Shown: positions 1-8,575, counted from the first letter of the stretch. The stretch is DNA of 45,336 nucleotides from an uncultured Lachnospiraceae bacterium (GCA_910586715.1 CAJUJG010000027.1:1-45336), one strand, 5' to 3'. Notes: a model not told the origin generated them from the sequence alone. Program-made: numbers and translations.

Positions 1-596
1 GTATTCGCAACAATTATATCATAACCTTTTTTTTGAAAAATTTCAACTAAATCTTGAAATTTCTTGTAATTAAATGTCGTTTGGGCTACAATGCACAGTT
101 TTTCACTCTCATTTGCTTTAAAATTTTGCGCCTGTTCCTGTGTTTCGACAACCGTAACGGGCGATTTTGACCATCCCTTGATGCCCTCCACCTCAGGATG
201 TGCCTCGTTTCCGATTACAATAATATGACGTCCTTCCTCCGACCGCTTCTGCACAATGCGGTGAATGTGCTTTACAAAAGGACACGTAGCATCAATGCGT
301 TCCAGCTGCTTTTCTTCCATAAGGTCATAAACTTCCTTCGGGACGCCATGCGCGCGGATAATCACCGTGCCTTCACGCGGCTGTATGCTTTCCCTGTCCA
401 TCGCCAAAAGATCCTGACGGTTTCCAATCACTTTCACACCTTTTTCTTCCAAGTCCTTTACAACTTCCTCATTATGGACAATCGGACCATAGGTATGTAC
501 TGTTTTTCCTGTTTCCACCTGTTCATATACCATATCAACAGCGCGTTTTACGCCAAAACAAAAGCCCGCGGTCTTTGCTACCACAACCTGCATCAT
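1..596 (-). CDS. ispH: 4-hydroxy-3-methylbut-2-enyl diphosphate reductase IspH, N-terminal part cut by window edge
   Basis: This is the last enzyme of the MEP isoprenoid pathway. It is a [4Fe-4S] protein that reduces HMBPP to IPP and DMAPP in the cytosol. The visible 198 codons begin MMQVVVAKTAGFCFGVKRA, which contains the first cluster-ligand cysteine in the typical FCFGVKRA motif. Further in come a YGPIVHN segment, an IIRAHGVP segment and DATCPFV with the second cysteine, all in family order. The ATGATG start overlaps the cmk stop (TGA inside ATGATG), so translation is probably coupled to cmk. The frame stays open to base 1, so the C-terminus is unseen. In related bacteria ispH is often fused to an S1-domain ribosomal protein, which cannot be tested here. 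Identification is secure. Confidence 0.93.
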   Translation of the reverse strand, partial: MMQVVVAKTAGFCFGVKRAVDMVYEQVETGKTVHTYGPIVHNEEVVKDLEEKGVKVIGNRQDLLAMDRESIQPREGTVIIRAHGVPKEVYDLMEEKQLERIDATCPFVKHIHRIVQKRSEEGRHIIVIGNEAHPEVEGIKGWSKSPVTVVETQEQAQNFKANESEKLCIVAQTTFNYKKFQDLVEIFQKKGYDIIVAN

Positions 597-1258
597 AATC
601 CTCCATCGCACATTTTTATAATTGCATCCGCCACCTGTTCAATTGTCATATCGGACGAATCCAAATACTGCGCATCCTCCGCACGCTTTAACGGTGAAAT
701 CTCCCTGTGCATATCCCTGTAATCACGTTCAATAATATCCTTTTCAATCACCGCAAGGTCGCACGGCTCACCCTTGGCTTTCAGCTCCTCATAACGCCGG
801 TGCGCCCGCACATGGCTGCTCGCATCCAAATATACTTTGACATCTGCATCAGGCAGAACGCACGTTCCAATATCCCTACCATCCATCACGACATTTTCTT
901 TTTTGGCAAGCGCCTGCTGCAGCTCCACAAGTTTTTTGCGCACTGTCCCGTTTGTGCTGCTCTTTGACGTCATCTGACTCACTTCCTCCGTACGGATTAA
1001 CCCATTCACGTTTCTGCCGTTGAGCCATACCACCTGTTCACCGTTTTCATAACTTATCGTGACATCTGCATTCTGCACTGCCGCGCTTATTTTATCCTGA
1101 TCCTCCGCCGAAATCCCATTCTCCAAAAAATACAGCGCCATCGCACGGTACATCGCACCTGTATCGACATAAATAAATCCCTTTTTTTTTGCGATTAATT
1201 TCGCGATTGTGCTTTTCCCCGCGCCTGCCGGTCCGTCAATTGCTATATTATAACTCAT
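593..1258 (-). CDS. cmk: (d)CMP kinase
   Basis: Cytidylate kinase phosphorylates CMP and dCMP with ATP in pyrimidine salvage and recycling. The 221-residue protein has the normal family length. It begins MSYNIAIDGPAGAGKSTIAK, with the P-loop GPAGAGKST, followed by YVDTGAMYRA in the nucleotide-binding part. DGRDIGTCVLPDADVKVYLDAS near residue 125 and the C-terminal RDYRDMHREISPLKRAEDA segment are also characteristic. The start is preceded by GAAAGGAG at good spacing. It lies downstream of the HI0933-type flavoprotein gene and overlaps ispH by four bases, an order I know from Clostridia. Nothing unusual was seen. Confidence 0.95.
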   Translation of the reverse strand: MSYNIAIDGPAGAGKSTIAKLIAKKKGFIYVDTGAMYRAMALYFLENGISAEDQDKISAAVQNADVTISYENGEQVVWLNGRNVNGLIRTEEVSQMTSKSSTNGTVRKKLVELQQALAKKENVVMDGRDIGTCVLPDADVKVYLDASSHVRAHRRYEELKAKGEPCDLAVIEKDIIERDYRDMHREISPLKRAEDAQYLDSSDMTIEQVADAIIKMCDGGL

Positions 1259-1321
1259 CTATATACTCCTTTCAAAATTTCAATCCTCCCATTTTATTTA
1301 TTATTTCAATTTCCATCAATT

Positions 1322-2680
1322 TCATTCAGCCTGTGCCGCACAATCGTGTGCCGCGCTTTCCCCCGCAAGATGTCCCGTTGACCAGGCAATCTGTAAATTA
1401 AAGCCGCCTGTCAGTGCATCTACATCCAAAACCTCACCGGCAAAGTAAAGCCCCTTTACCAGTTTCGATTCCATTGTGGAAGGGTTGACTTCATTGACTG
1501 CAATCCCCCCCTTTGTGACAATCGCCTCATCATAGCCGCGAAGTCCCGTAATTGTAAGCTCCAATCGTTTAATAACCGAAACAAAACGCTCCCGCTCCCG
1601 CTTTGTAATTTCGTTTATTTTTTTATCAGCGGCAATCTTTGCAAGTTCAGGCATCACCGTTACCAGTTTTGCCGGAAACAGGGAGCCTAAAATATTCTTA
1701 AACTGTTTATTTTTATTTTCATCAAATTCCCTTAAAACACGCTTATCAAGCTGTTCCTGTGTCAGTACAGGCTTTAAGTCAATCAAAAGCTTCGCCGTAT
1801 GCTCCTGATGTTCTTTTTTCTTCTGTATGGTATGCGCATGTAAATAATGTACATACACACTTGCCGCACTCAAAATTAGCGGACCGCTTACACCGTAATG
1901 CGTGAACAACAGTTCTCCAAAATCGGAATAAATCTCTTTTCCGTCCAGTTCCACCGAAGCCCTCACATTTTTTAACGACAATCCCTGCAGTGCGTGACAC
2001 CAGCTCTCTTGAATCGAAAACGGTACAAGCGCAGGTGAAAGCGGAGTTATGGTATGTCCAAAACTCTTTGCAAACCGGTGTCCGTCTCCCGTAGAACCTG
2101 TCAGCACGTAGGAGACGCCTCCCGTTGCCACAATCACACAATCTGCCTTAACCGTCTGTTTTTTGTTTGCCGCCTTATCAAAAAACTCCACGGCGCATAC
2201 CCTTGAAGTCTGCTTCGATTTCTTCTTTATACTATTATTTAAGACATCAAACGTTTGCACATGTATTCTGCGCACTTCTCTTTTGAGAAGTACATGCACA
2301 CCGTTTTTTTTCAGTATACTTTCCAAAACCTTTATAATATCCGAACTGTGGTCCGACACGGGAAATACCCTCTGTCCACGCTCGATTTTCAGTTTGCAGC
2401 CATTTGTCTCAAAAAAGTCCATAACCGCCTGATTATCAAAGCTGTATATTGCGCTATATAAAAATTTGTCATGCTCCAAAACATTGTTGAACAGAGCCTC
2501 AGCTTCACAGGCATTTGTCACATTGCAGCGCCCTTTTCCCGTAATAAACAGCTTTTTCCCAAGCTTCTCATTTTTTTCAAGCAGCGTAACATTGGCTCCA
2601 AAAACATTTCCTGCCTGTGATGCCGCGACTGCCGCCATCATGCCCGCCGCACCGCCGCCGATTACTACTATTTCAGCCAT
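1322..2680 (-). CDS. HI0933/YhiN-family NAD(P)/FAD-dependent oxidoreductase (BaiN-like)
   Basis: A 452-residue flavoprotein. The N-terminus MAEIVVIGGGAAGMMAA is a Rossmann FAD-binding GxGxxG motif. KKLFITGKGRCNVTNA near residue 45 is the signature of the HI0933 family, and the C-terminal GGIAVNEVNPSTMESK and LDVDALTGGFNLQIAWSTG close the FAD fold. The family has been called aminoacetone oxidase-like and includes BaiN, a flavoprotein linked to bile-acid 7-dehydroxylation, but its general substrate is not settled and I assign none. It follows the RpiR-type regulator by about 10 bp and is followed by cmk, so it probably belongs to one transcript with both. AAGG lies seven bases before the ATG. 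Confidence 0.85.
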   Translation of the reverse strand: MAEIVVIGGGAAGMMAAVAASQAGNVFGANVTLLEKNEKLGKKLFITGKGRCNVTNACEAEALFNNVLEHDKFLYSAIYSFDNQAVMDFFETNGCKLKIERGQRVFPVSDHSSDIIKVLESILKKNGVHVLLKREVRRIHVQTFDVLNNSIKKKSKQTSRVCAVEFFDKAANKKQTVKADCVIVATGGVSYVLTGSTGDGHRFAKSFGHTITPLSPALVPFSIQESWCHALQGLSLKNVRASVELDGKEIYSDFGELLFTHYGVSGPLILSAASVYVHYLHAHTIQKKKEHQEHTAKLLIDLKPVLTQEQLDKRVLREFDENKNKQFKNILGSLFPAKLVTVMPELAKIAADKKINEITKRERERFVSVIKRLELTITGLRGYDEAIVTKGGIAVNEVNPSTMESKLVKGLYFAGEVLDVDALTGGFNLQIAWSTGHLAGESAAHDCAAQAE

Positions 2681-2689
2681 TCTACAACC

Positions 2690-3631
2690 TTACACCTGCT
2701 TTCTTCTTCTCTGCTCCATCTGCGTTTGAAGAGAAGTATTCAGCAGCTCCTCATCAATAAAGTTAATTTCATCCTTTAAATATACCTGATAATTATCCCA
2801 CGCATACTCAAGTGTTTCCAAATTTTTCTTCACCTCGTTTGGCCGCTTCAGACAAAGCGCAACAACAAGCGCATTTATCAGACTAAGCGGCGCCACAAGC
2901 GAATCGACAATCGACACCATGTCGCTCCTTGCCATAAGGTTACACGAAGAATACAGGCACATTGGCGAATGAATGGTATCCGTAATGGTAATCACCTTTG
3001 CGTTCCTGTCATTTGCCATTTCCATTGCCTTAAGCGTACGCATGGAATATCTTGGAAAACTGATTCCGATAATGGCATCCTTCTCATCAATCCGAAGCAT
3101 CTGCTCAAACGTTTCAGAAGTGCTGGTTGAATCCAAAAGAACCACATCGGAGCGTATCATATTCAGATAAAAATGCAAAAATTCCGCAAGGGGTTTACAG
3201 CTTCTAAGTCCGATAAGATATACATGCTTTGCATTCAATATAATATCGACAGCAGCCTCAAATGCCTGCGGATCTACATGATCTATGGTGTCATCAATTT
3301 TTTCTATATCTGCATTCAACACGGATGTAAGTATTTCAGATTGCGTACTCTTGCCATATTTTGCACCAATCTTCTGCACGGAATTCAGTTTATCCTTCAC
3401 CCATTCCGCCAATGCCTCCTGAAATTCGGGGTACCCTTCATACTCCAGTGCATACGCAAAACGTACCACTGTAGATTCACTGATTCCAACAGTCTTTCCA
3501 AGTTTTGCCGCTGTCATAAAAGCAGCCTGTTCATAATGGTCTATAATAAATGTCGCTATCTTTTTATGGCTTTTACTCATCCGATTGAATTTATCATTGA
3601 TCCTTGATATGGTATCATATTTTATTTCCAT
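2690..3631 (-). CDS. MurR/RpiR-family transcriptional regulator
   Basis: A 313-residue regulator with an N-terminal RpiR helix-turn-helix domain (about residues 1-80; MTAAKLGKTVGISESTVVRF is the recognition region) and a C-terminal SIS sugar-phosphate-binding domain (about 125-265, with VYLIGLRSCKPLAEF and AIIGISFPRYS). Such proteins usually sense phosphosugars. The ATG at 3631 is preferred because AAGGA sits five bases upstream; a GTG at 3646 would overlap the TetR stop and has weaker support. It lies directly after a TetR gene and before the flavoprotein gene. No sugar gene is nearby, so its target and ligand cannot be inferred here. Confidence 0.88.
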   Translation of the reverse strand: MEIKYDTISRINDKFNRMSKSHKKIATFIIDHYEQAAFMTAAKLGKTVGISESTVVRFAYALEYEGYPEFQEALAEWVKDKLNSVQKIGAKYGKSTQSEILTSVLNADIEKIDDTIDHVDPQAFEAAVDIILNAKHVYLIGLRSCKPLAEFLHFYLNMIRSDVVLLDSTSTSETFEQMLRIDEKDAIIGISFPRYSMRTLKAMEMANDRNAKVITITDTIHSPMCLYSSCNLMARSDMVSIVDSLVAPLSLINALVVALCLKRPNEVKKNLETLEYAWDNYQVYLKDEINFIDEELLNTSLQTQMEQRRRKQV

Positions 3632-3645
3632 ACTTATCCTTCTCA

Positions 3646-4191
3646 CTATGAGCAGCTTTTAAAAATATCGCTCAAAAGATCTACCGTCTCTTCCTCTGTC
3701 AAATCATAATCTCCCGTAAGCACCATACAGGCACAGCCATATATGAAAATCCACATTTTCATAAAAAGCCCGCTTGGATTTTGACACCCCGCCGCAACAG
3801 CACGGTTAATCTCCTTATTCACAGCGCCCGATTTTCCATTCAGAAGTTCATAAAGACTCCTCTCCCCCCTGTTTTCCGACTGAAAAAGGAGTTGAAAAAG
3901 CCGTTTTTCTTCTTTTGCATAATTTATATAAGCAAGTCCAAGATGAATAAACGGTGTATCCACTTCAGACCTGAAACTTTCATAATAATCCCCAAAGGCA
4001 TCAATCGCCTTCTCGTATATCTCCATACACAGCTCATTCATATTGGCGTACACTCTGAAGATTGGCTGTGTAGAGCAGCCAATCTGCGCCGCAAGCTTTC
4101 TCGCGGTCACACTTTCAATGCCCTCTGTTCTTGCCAGCTCAAAGGCCGTCTCCAGTATTTTGTCCTTTGTTATTAATTCTTTTCTCGCCAT
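3646..4191 (-). CDS. TetR/AcrR-family transcriptional regulator
   Basis: A 181-residue protein with a TetR helix-turn-helix at residues 8-55: KDKILETAFELARTEG, then VTARKLAAQIGCSTQPIFRVYANMNEL. The remainder is a helical ligand domain with the FxxLLFQ pattern seen in small TetR proteins. It is first in a probable operon with the RpiR-type regulator, the flavoprotein, cmk and ispH; its TAG stop directly precedes the region of the RpiR start. Upstream lies the terminator of the decarboxylase operon, so it is likely read from its own promoter in 4192-4251, although I see no convincing -35/-10 pair. Its effector is unknown. Confidence 0.85.
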   Translation of the reverse strand: MARKELITKDKILETAFELARTEGIESVTARKLAAQIGCSTQPIFRVYANMNELCMEIYEKAIDAFGDYYESFRSEVDTPFIHLGLAYINYAKEEKRLFQLLFQSENRGERSLYELLNGKSGAVNKEINRAVAAGCQNPSGLFMKMWIFIYGCACMVLTGDYDLTEEETVDLLSDIFKSCS

Positions 4192-4251
4192 AGTTAAACA
4201 TGCCTTTCTTCCGAAATCCCGTTTCCCGACTTTGCGTATCGTATCAAAACA

Positions 4252-4284
4252 GTATCGGGTTAATGTACCGCATTAACCCGATAC
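4252..4284 (-). terminator. Terminator of the decarboxylase operon
   Basis: A perfect 14-bp inverted repeat (GTATCGGGTTAATG and its complement, loop of 5) lies about 14 bases after the oadA stop. On the minus strand it is followed by TGTTTTG. The stem is strong and the U-tract short, but its place between two operons supports termination. Confidence 0.75.
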
Positions 4285-4297
4285 CTGAAATTCTAAC

Positions 4298-5734
4298 TTA
4301 CACAGGATAAGCTCCGTTTTTTGTATCAGCCTGAGTCATATCAACCTTCTCCTGCTGTGCCTGACGATACTTAAAGAAGTCCGTTGCAACCTGCGGAAAC
4401 AGTGCATATGACAACACGTCCTCGTCCTGTTGCTTCCACTCTTTCATTTCTTCCTCAATCTTCTTTAACTCATTCGGAAGTTTATCGGCAGGACGGCATG
4501 TAATAATCGTAGCCTTCTCTTCTGCGGAAAGCACCTTGTCCTGAATCTCTTTGTTAAAGGGTTTGACAGTCTGACCGTACTCACCGTGAAGCACTGCCTT
4601 TGTCTCCTTTGTCGCCATCTTATAGCGCTCACCCATCAATACGTTAAATACAGCCTGTGTACCGACAATCTGTGATGAAGGCGTAACAAGAGGCGGCTCG
4701 CCCAAGTCTTTACGCACTCTCGGAATTTCCTGAAGCACGTCATAATACTTATCTTCTGCGTTCTGCTCCTTCAACTGGCTTACCATGTTTGACAGCATAC
4801 CGCCGGGAACCTGATACATCAAGGTCTTGATGTCTACGCCGAGAACCTTCGGATTGAGAAGTCCGCTCTTTAAGCATTCCTCTCTGTATGGTCTGAAGTA
4901 ATCCGCAATCTTAGCAAGTACATTCTGATCATACCCGGTATCATACGGTGTATTCTTAAAGGTCTCTACCATAACCTCTGTAGCGGGCTGCGATGTACCG
5001 AGTGCAAACGGTGAAATCGCACAGTCAATAACGTCCACGCCTGCCTCAACCGCCTTTAAGTACGTCATTGACGCTACACCGGACGTATAGTGTGTATGCA
5101 GCTGAATCGGAAGCTTCGTTGCAGACTTCATCGCTTTAATCAGCTCTTCTGCCTTGTAAGGAACCAAAAGCCCTGCCATATCCTTGATACAGATGGAATC
5201 CGCGCCCATTTCCTCAATGTCTTTTGCCATCTTCATCCAATATTCAAGCGTGTAAGCATCACCTAATGTATAGGAAAGCGCAATCTGCGCCTCACCGCGT
5301 CCTTCTCTCTTCTTTACGGCATTTGCCGCATTTACCGCGCACTGTAAGTTTCTAAGGTCATTAAAGCAGTCAAAAATTCGAATGATGTCAATACCATTTG
5401 CAATTGATTTTTCAACAAATTCCGTTACCACATCATCCGCATAGTGACGGTATCCCAGGATATTCTGACCTCTGAAAAGCATCTGCAACTTTGTATTTTT
5501 CACCTTATCCCTGATTTTGCGAAGTCTCTCCCAAGGATCTTCTTTCAGGAAACGAAGGGATGCATCAAACGTCGCACCGCCCCAACATTCTAACGAATGG
5601 TATCCAACTGAGTCCATGGTCTCTAAAATCGGCAACATAAACTCGGTCGGCATTCTTGTCGCTATTAAGGACTGGTGTGAGTCACGCAGAACGGTCTCAG
5701 TAATCTTAATAGGCTTTTTTACTGTTTCTGACAT
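4298..5734 (-). CDS. oadA: Oxaloacetate decarboxylase alpha / pyruvate carboxylase subunit B-type carboxyltransferase
   Basis: A carboxyltransferase of the DRE-TIM superfamily, 478 residues. It moves CO2 between oxaloacetate (or pyruvate) and carboxybiotin. ETVLRDSHQSLIATRM is the metal-binding N-terminus, followed by LRFLKEDPWERLR, MLFRGQNILGYRHY, the active-site lysine segment SICIKDMAGLL and the metal-ligand segment QLHTHYTSG. The protein stops after the conserved PYC_OADA region and lacks the C-terminal biotin domain of the classical alpha subunit. That role falls to the separate carrier gene upstream. The start at 5734 is chosen over a longer frame because AGGAGGA lies six bases before it and homology begins there. 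It is the last gene of the decarboxylase operon and is followed by a terminator. Confidence 0.92.
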   Translation of the reverse strand: MSETVKKPIKITETVLRDSHQSLIATRMPTEFMLPILETMDSVGYHSLECWGGATFDASLRFLKEDPWERLRKIRDKVKNTKLQMLFRGQNILGYRHYADDVVTEFVEKSIANGIDIIRIFDCFNDLRNLQCAVNAANAVKKREGRGEAQIALSYTLGDAYTLEYWMKMAKDIEEMGADSICIKDMAGLLVPYKAEELIKAMKSATKLPIQLHTHYTSGVASMTYLKAVEAGVDVIDCAISPFALGTSQPATEVMVETFKNTPYDTGYDQNVLAKIADYFRPYREECLKSGLLNPKVLGVDIKTLMYQVPGGMLSNMVSQLKEQNAEDKYYDVLQEIPRVRKDLGEPPLVTPSSQIVGTQAVFNVLMGERYKMATKETKAVLHGEYGQTVKPFNKEIQDKVLSAEEKATIITCRPADKLPNELKKIEEEMKEWKQQDEDVLSYALFPQVATDFFKYRQAQQEKVDMTQADTKNGAYPV

Positions 5735-5787
5735 TTCTATTCCTCCTAAATTCATATTGTTATTAACTATACATAAACTGTGCATTC

Positions 5788-5892
5788 GTAAATCCTACGG
5801 ATTTACTCATCGCGCTTCGCGCTCTATGAATTGCAAGCCAAATATGAAACTGCTCAAGCAAGCTTGGCATTTTCATAATTGTTTGCAATTTG
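5788..5892. repeat. Stem-loops between oadB and oadA
   Basis: The gap holds a perfect 8-bp stem with a 3-base loop (GTAAATCC/GGATTTAC, 5788-5806), a GCGC-TTC-GCGC hairpin near 5812-5822, and a long imperfect hairpin bounded by ATTGCAA and TTGCAAT (about 5829-5887). No run of T follows on the minus strand, so they look like RNA-processing or stability elements, or dispersed palindromes, rather than terminators. Confidence 0.6.
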
Positions 5893-5899
5893 CACAGCT

Positions 5900-7048
5900 T
5901 TAAAATACTCCGAAGATTGCCATAAAAGTACCAGCTGCAACTGCCGTACCGATAACACCGGCAACGTTTGGTCCCATAGCATGCATCAGCAGGAAGTTTG
6001 TCGGATCTGCCTCTGCACCAACCTTCTGTGAAACACGGGCTGCCATCGGAACAGCGGAAACACCCGCAGAACCAATCAACGGATTCACCTTGCCCTTTGT
6101 AATAATACACATCAGCTTACCAAATAATACGCCTGCTGCCGTACCGAACATAAATGCAATAAGACCTAACAATACAATCTTAATCGTATCCCAGTTCAAG
6201 AAAGCTTCCGCACTTGTTGTCGCACCTACCGATGTACCAAGTAAAATAACAACAATATACATCAACGCATTCGAAGCCGTATCCGTAAGCTGTCTTACCA
6301 CACCGGACTCTCTAAAGAGATTACCTAACATCAGCATACCTACAAGAGGTGCTGTAGTAGGAAGAATCATACATACAACAATCGTAACAACGATTGGGAA
6401 CAGGACCTTCTCAAGCTTTGACACCGGACGAAGCTGCGCCATCTTAATCTTCCTCTCCTTCTCCGTTGTCAACAGCTTCATAATGGGAGGCTGAATAATC
6501 GGAACAAGGGACATGTATGAGTACGCTGCCACCGCAATTGGTCCGAGAAGCCCTGTCTGTCCGAGCTTTCCTGCAAGGAAAATTGAAGTCGGACCATCCG
6601 CGCCGCCGATAATCGAAACTGCTGCAGCCGCCTGATCATTAAAGCCAAGTGCAATCGCACCGAAATATGCTGCAAAAATACCAAACTGTGCCGCCGCACC
6701 GAGCAAAAAGCTCTTCGGGTTTGCAATCAGCGGACCAAAGTCTGTCATCGCACCTACGCCCATGAAAATCAGCGAAGGAAGAATTGCCCACTCATCAAGC
6801 AGGTAAAAATAGTACAGTAAGCCGCCGGGTGTACCGTCAGCGCCGATTGGCGCCATAATGTCGGGATAAATATTTACCAGCAGCATACCGAACGCTATCG
6901 GTGTCAAAAGCAGCGGTTCATACTGCTTTGCGATAGCAAGATAAAGAAATACGCAAGCCACAACAATCATGATAAGGTTCCCGCCGGTGATATTAAAAAA
7001 TGCCGTCTGGTGTATCAGATTGTTGAGTGTATCTGCTATATATGACAT
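5900..7048 (-). CDS. oadB: Na+-transporting decarboxylase beta subunit (OadB/MmdB/GcdB family)
   Basis: The membrane subunit that decarboxylates carboxybiotin and exports Na+. It is 382 residues and very hydrophobic, with about nine or more membrane segments. The central family motif IIGGADGPTSIFLAGKLG (around residue 147) carries the aspartate known to be essential for Na+ transport, and the C-terminal GMGPNV-type segment (HAMGPNVAGVIGTAVAAGTF) matches the family. A GGAGG ribosome binding site precedes the ATG. Beta subunits are shared among oxaloacetate, methylmalonyl-CoA and glutaconyl-CoA decarboxylases, so the substrate of the complex must be judged from the two carboxyltransferases in the operon. 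Confidence 0.95.
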   Translation of the reverse strand: MSYIADTLNNLIHQTAFFNITGGNLIMIVVACVFLYLAIAKQYEPLLLTPIAFGMLLVNIYPDIMAPIGADGTPGGLLYYFYLLDEWAILPSLIFMGVGAMTDFGPLIANPKSFLLGAAAQFGIFAAYFGAIALGFNDQAAAAVSIIGGADGPTSIFLAGKLGQTGLLGPIAVAAYSYMSLVPIIQPPIMKLLTTEKERKIKMAQLRPVSKLEKVLFPIVVTIVVCMILPTTAPLVGMLMLGNLFRESGVVRQLTDTASNALMYIVVILLGTSVGATTSAEAFLNWDTIKIVLLGLIAFMFGTAAGVLFGKLMCIITKGKVNPLIGSAGVSAVPMAARVSQKVGAEADPTNFLLMHAMGPNVAGVIGTAVAAGTFMAIFGVF

Positions 7049-7083
7049 TTTGTTGACCTCCTATTGTATTTTTTGACCTCAAA

Positions 7084-7209
7084 CATTCTTATGGAAACGC
7101 TGATAGAAGCGTTTCCGCGCCGAATTTGCGCTGCAAAACAGCAATTTCCTTTGCAAATTCGTGCGCATCCTGCAGAGCAACTAAGGAAGCGCTGATTTAA
7201 TCAGTGCTT
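7084..7209. repeat. Stem-loops between the biotin carrier gene and oadB
   Basis: Read on the minus strand, three hairpins follow the carrier stop: AACTAAG...CTTAGTT with paired AGC/CTGATT segments (about 7173-7209), GAATTTGC...GCAAATTC (about 7122-7163), and GGAAACGCTT...AGCGTTTCC (about 7092-7115). No U-tract follows them. They occupy nearly the whole gap. Confidence 0.6.
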
Positions 7210-7211
7210 TC

Positions 7212-7586
7212 TTAGTTTAAAGTTGCAAGTAAAGCACCTGCCTCAACAGCGTCTCCAACTGCCACATCAATGCTTGCCACGGTACCGTCTTCCGGTGCCA
7301 CTACAGGAATTTCCATCTTCATTGCCTCGATAATTACTACAGCATCACCTTTCTTAACCGCCTGACCTACGTTTGCTTCAATCTTAAATACCTTTCCTGC
7401 CGCACCTGCTTCTACTTTGATGCTTCCTGCACCTGCCGCCGCCTTAGGCGCTGCTGCTTTGGGCGCTGCTTTCGGAACTGCCTTAGGCGCTGCCGCCGCA
7501 ACAGGCGCTGCCGCGCCGCTTCCTGCACCCTCTTCTACTACTACATCATATACGCTGCCGTTTACGGTAATTGTATAATTTTTCAT
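7212..7586 (-). CDS. Biotin carboxyl carrier protein of the Na+-pumping decarboxylase
   Basis: A 124-residue carrier that shuttles the carboxyl group between the carboxyltransferase and beta subunits. It has a short N-terminal beta segment (MKNYTITVNGSVYDVVVEEG), a flexible Ala/Pro/Lys linker at about 24-54, and a C-terminal biotinyl domain with the biotinylation motif EAMKM, so Lys90 should carry biotin. The layout is that of MmdC/GcdC-type gamma or transcarboxylase 1.3S subunits. The ATG at 7586 is preferred over a longer frame because GGAGGAT lies just upstream and the family starts there. It sits between the gamma and beta subunit genes. Confidence 0.93.
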   Translation of the reverse strand: MKNYTITVNGSVYDVVVEEGAGSGAAAPVAAAAPKAVPKAAPKAAAPKAAAGAGSIKVEAGAAGKVFKIEANVGQAVKKGDAVVIIEAMKMEIPVVAPEDGTVASIDVAVGDAVEAGALLATLN

Positions 7587-7609
7587 TTTAATCCTCCATT
7601 CTTGTTTAA

Positions 7610-7666
7610 AACTTGCAAATTTATGCCTTATGCAAATTTGCCGACTGAAAAATCGTTGATTTTTCA
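7610..7666. repeat. Stem-loops between oadG and the biotin carrier gene
   Basis: Two hairpins lie just upstream of the carrier gene's ribosome binding site: GCAAATTT-atgccttatgc-AAATTTGC (about 7614-7641) and TGAAAAATC-GTT-GATTTTTCA (about 7646-7665). No terminator U-tract is present on the minus strand. Confidence 0.6.
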
Positions 7667-7720
7667 ATCCATCCTACTGTATTTATTACAAATCTATCAA
7701 TCTTTAACATTCTAAATTCT

Positions 7721-8575
7721 TTATGCTCTTTTCCATTTTCCTGTGTTTGAGCGTCTGATACTTCTTACCTGGAAACCTTCCACACTGGTTCCCTCATATG
7801 CCGCAATTGCCGCCGCTATGACTGCCACAAGCTCCATATCATCGGCAAGCTCATCCTCTTCTACAACAGCAGGCGCCGCCACAACCGGTGCAGGTGCAGG
7901 AGCCTGTGCAGGAGTTTCCTTCTTTGCAAGCTTCTCCTGCATTTTCGGAATAAAAGAAAATACGGAGATAATCAGGCTTATCAGTATCAGTACAACAAAT
8001 ACCGTTCCCATGCCAAGAAGCGTATTTAATGCAGCCCTTCCCATAAGAGCGCCCTTAGTCTCATCCATGTTGAGTGTACAAGAAGTCATTACAAGATAAA
8101 TGTCATTTGAAAAAATCAGCTCAACAGAACCGCTTGCGTTTTCGCCTTTCATCGGAATCTGTACAGTAATCGTATCATCCGAAATCGTCGATACAGGTTG
8201 TCCAATTTCCGTAATGCTGCCCATATCCTCAATTCCTGACTCAAACGAGACAAATGCATTTCTAACCGCCTTGCCTTCACAGGCGATTCCGCTTTCACCC
8301 ATACCCGATGCGCCTTTTGTGTATTCAGCATACAAAGAGCTGAACACATCCGCAAGCTCTATATTATTGTACTCGTCAAACATTGCTGACGCGTTATCCT
8401 GTGATGATACAAGGGCTGCTACCATGCGCACGACATTCTGCGCCTGAGCCTCGGCATTTTTCTGCTTCAAAATCTGATTTGCAGATGCAGCCTCATCTTG
8501 TCCACATGCCGTCAGAGCAAAAACACAGGTAAGCATTAATAATGTCTTTAAAAATTTTTTAGTGAAATTTTTCAT
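7721..8575 (-). CDS. OadG-family gamma subunit with an N-terminal lipoprotein-type domain
   Basis: Gamma subunits are small one-span membrane proteins that hold the decarboxylase complex together. Here the single membrane span (about residues 183-208, FVVLILISLIISVFSFIPK) and the Ala/Pro-rich linker and C-terminal tail (ELVAVIAAAIAAYEG, IRRSNTGKWKRA) fit the OadG family. They are preceded by about 180 residues not found in the classical 80-residue subunit: a signal peptide with lipobox LTACG and a predicted extracellular domain. The total is 284 residues. The ATG at 8575 is preferred because AAAGGGTGA lies about nine bases upstream; an upstream GTG at 8587 abuts that site. The gene follows the carboxyltransferase stop by 18 bases. 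Confidence 0.8.
   Translation of the reverse strand: MKNFTKKFLKTLLMLTCVFALTACGQDEAASANQILKQKNAEAQAQNVVRMVAALVSSQDNASAMFDEYNNIELADVFSSLYAEYTKGASGMGESGIACEGKAVRNAFVSFESGIEDMGSITEIGQPVSTISDDTITVQIPMKGENASGSVELIFSNDIYLVMTSCTLNMDETKGALMGRAALNTLLGMGTVFVVLILISLIISVFSFIPKMQEKLAKKETPAQAPAPAPVVAAPAVVEEDELADDMELVAVIAAAIAAYEGTSVEGFQVRSIRRSNTGKWKRA

Noticed and set aside
4298..5734. Complete pyruvate carboxylase
   Set aside because: There is no biotin carboxylase domain in the protein or in neighbouring genes, and no biotin domain at its C-terminus; the neighbours are Na+-pump subunits.
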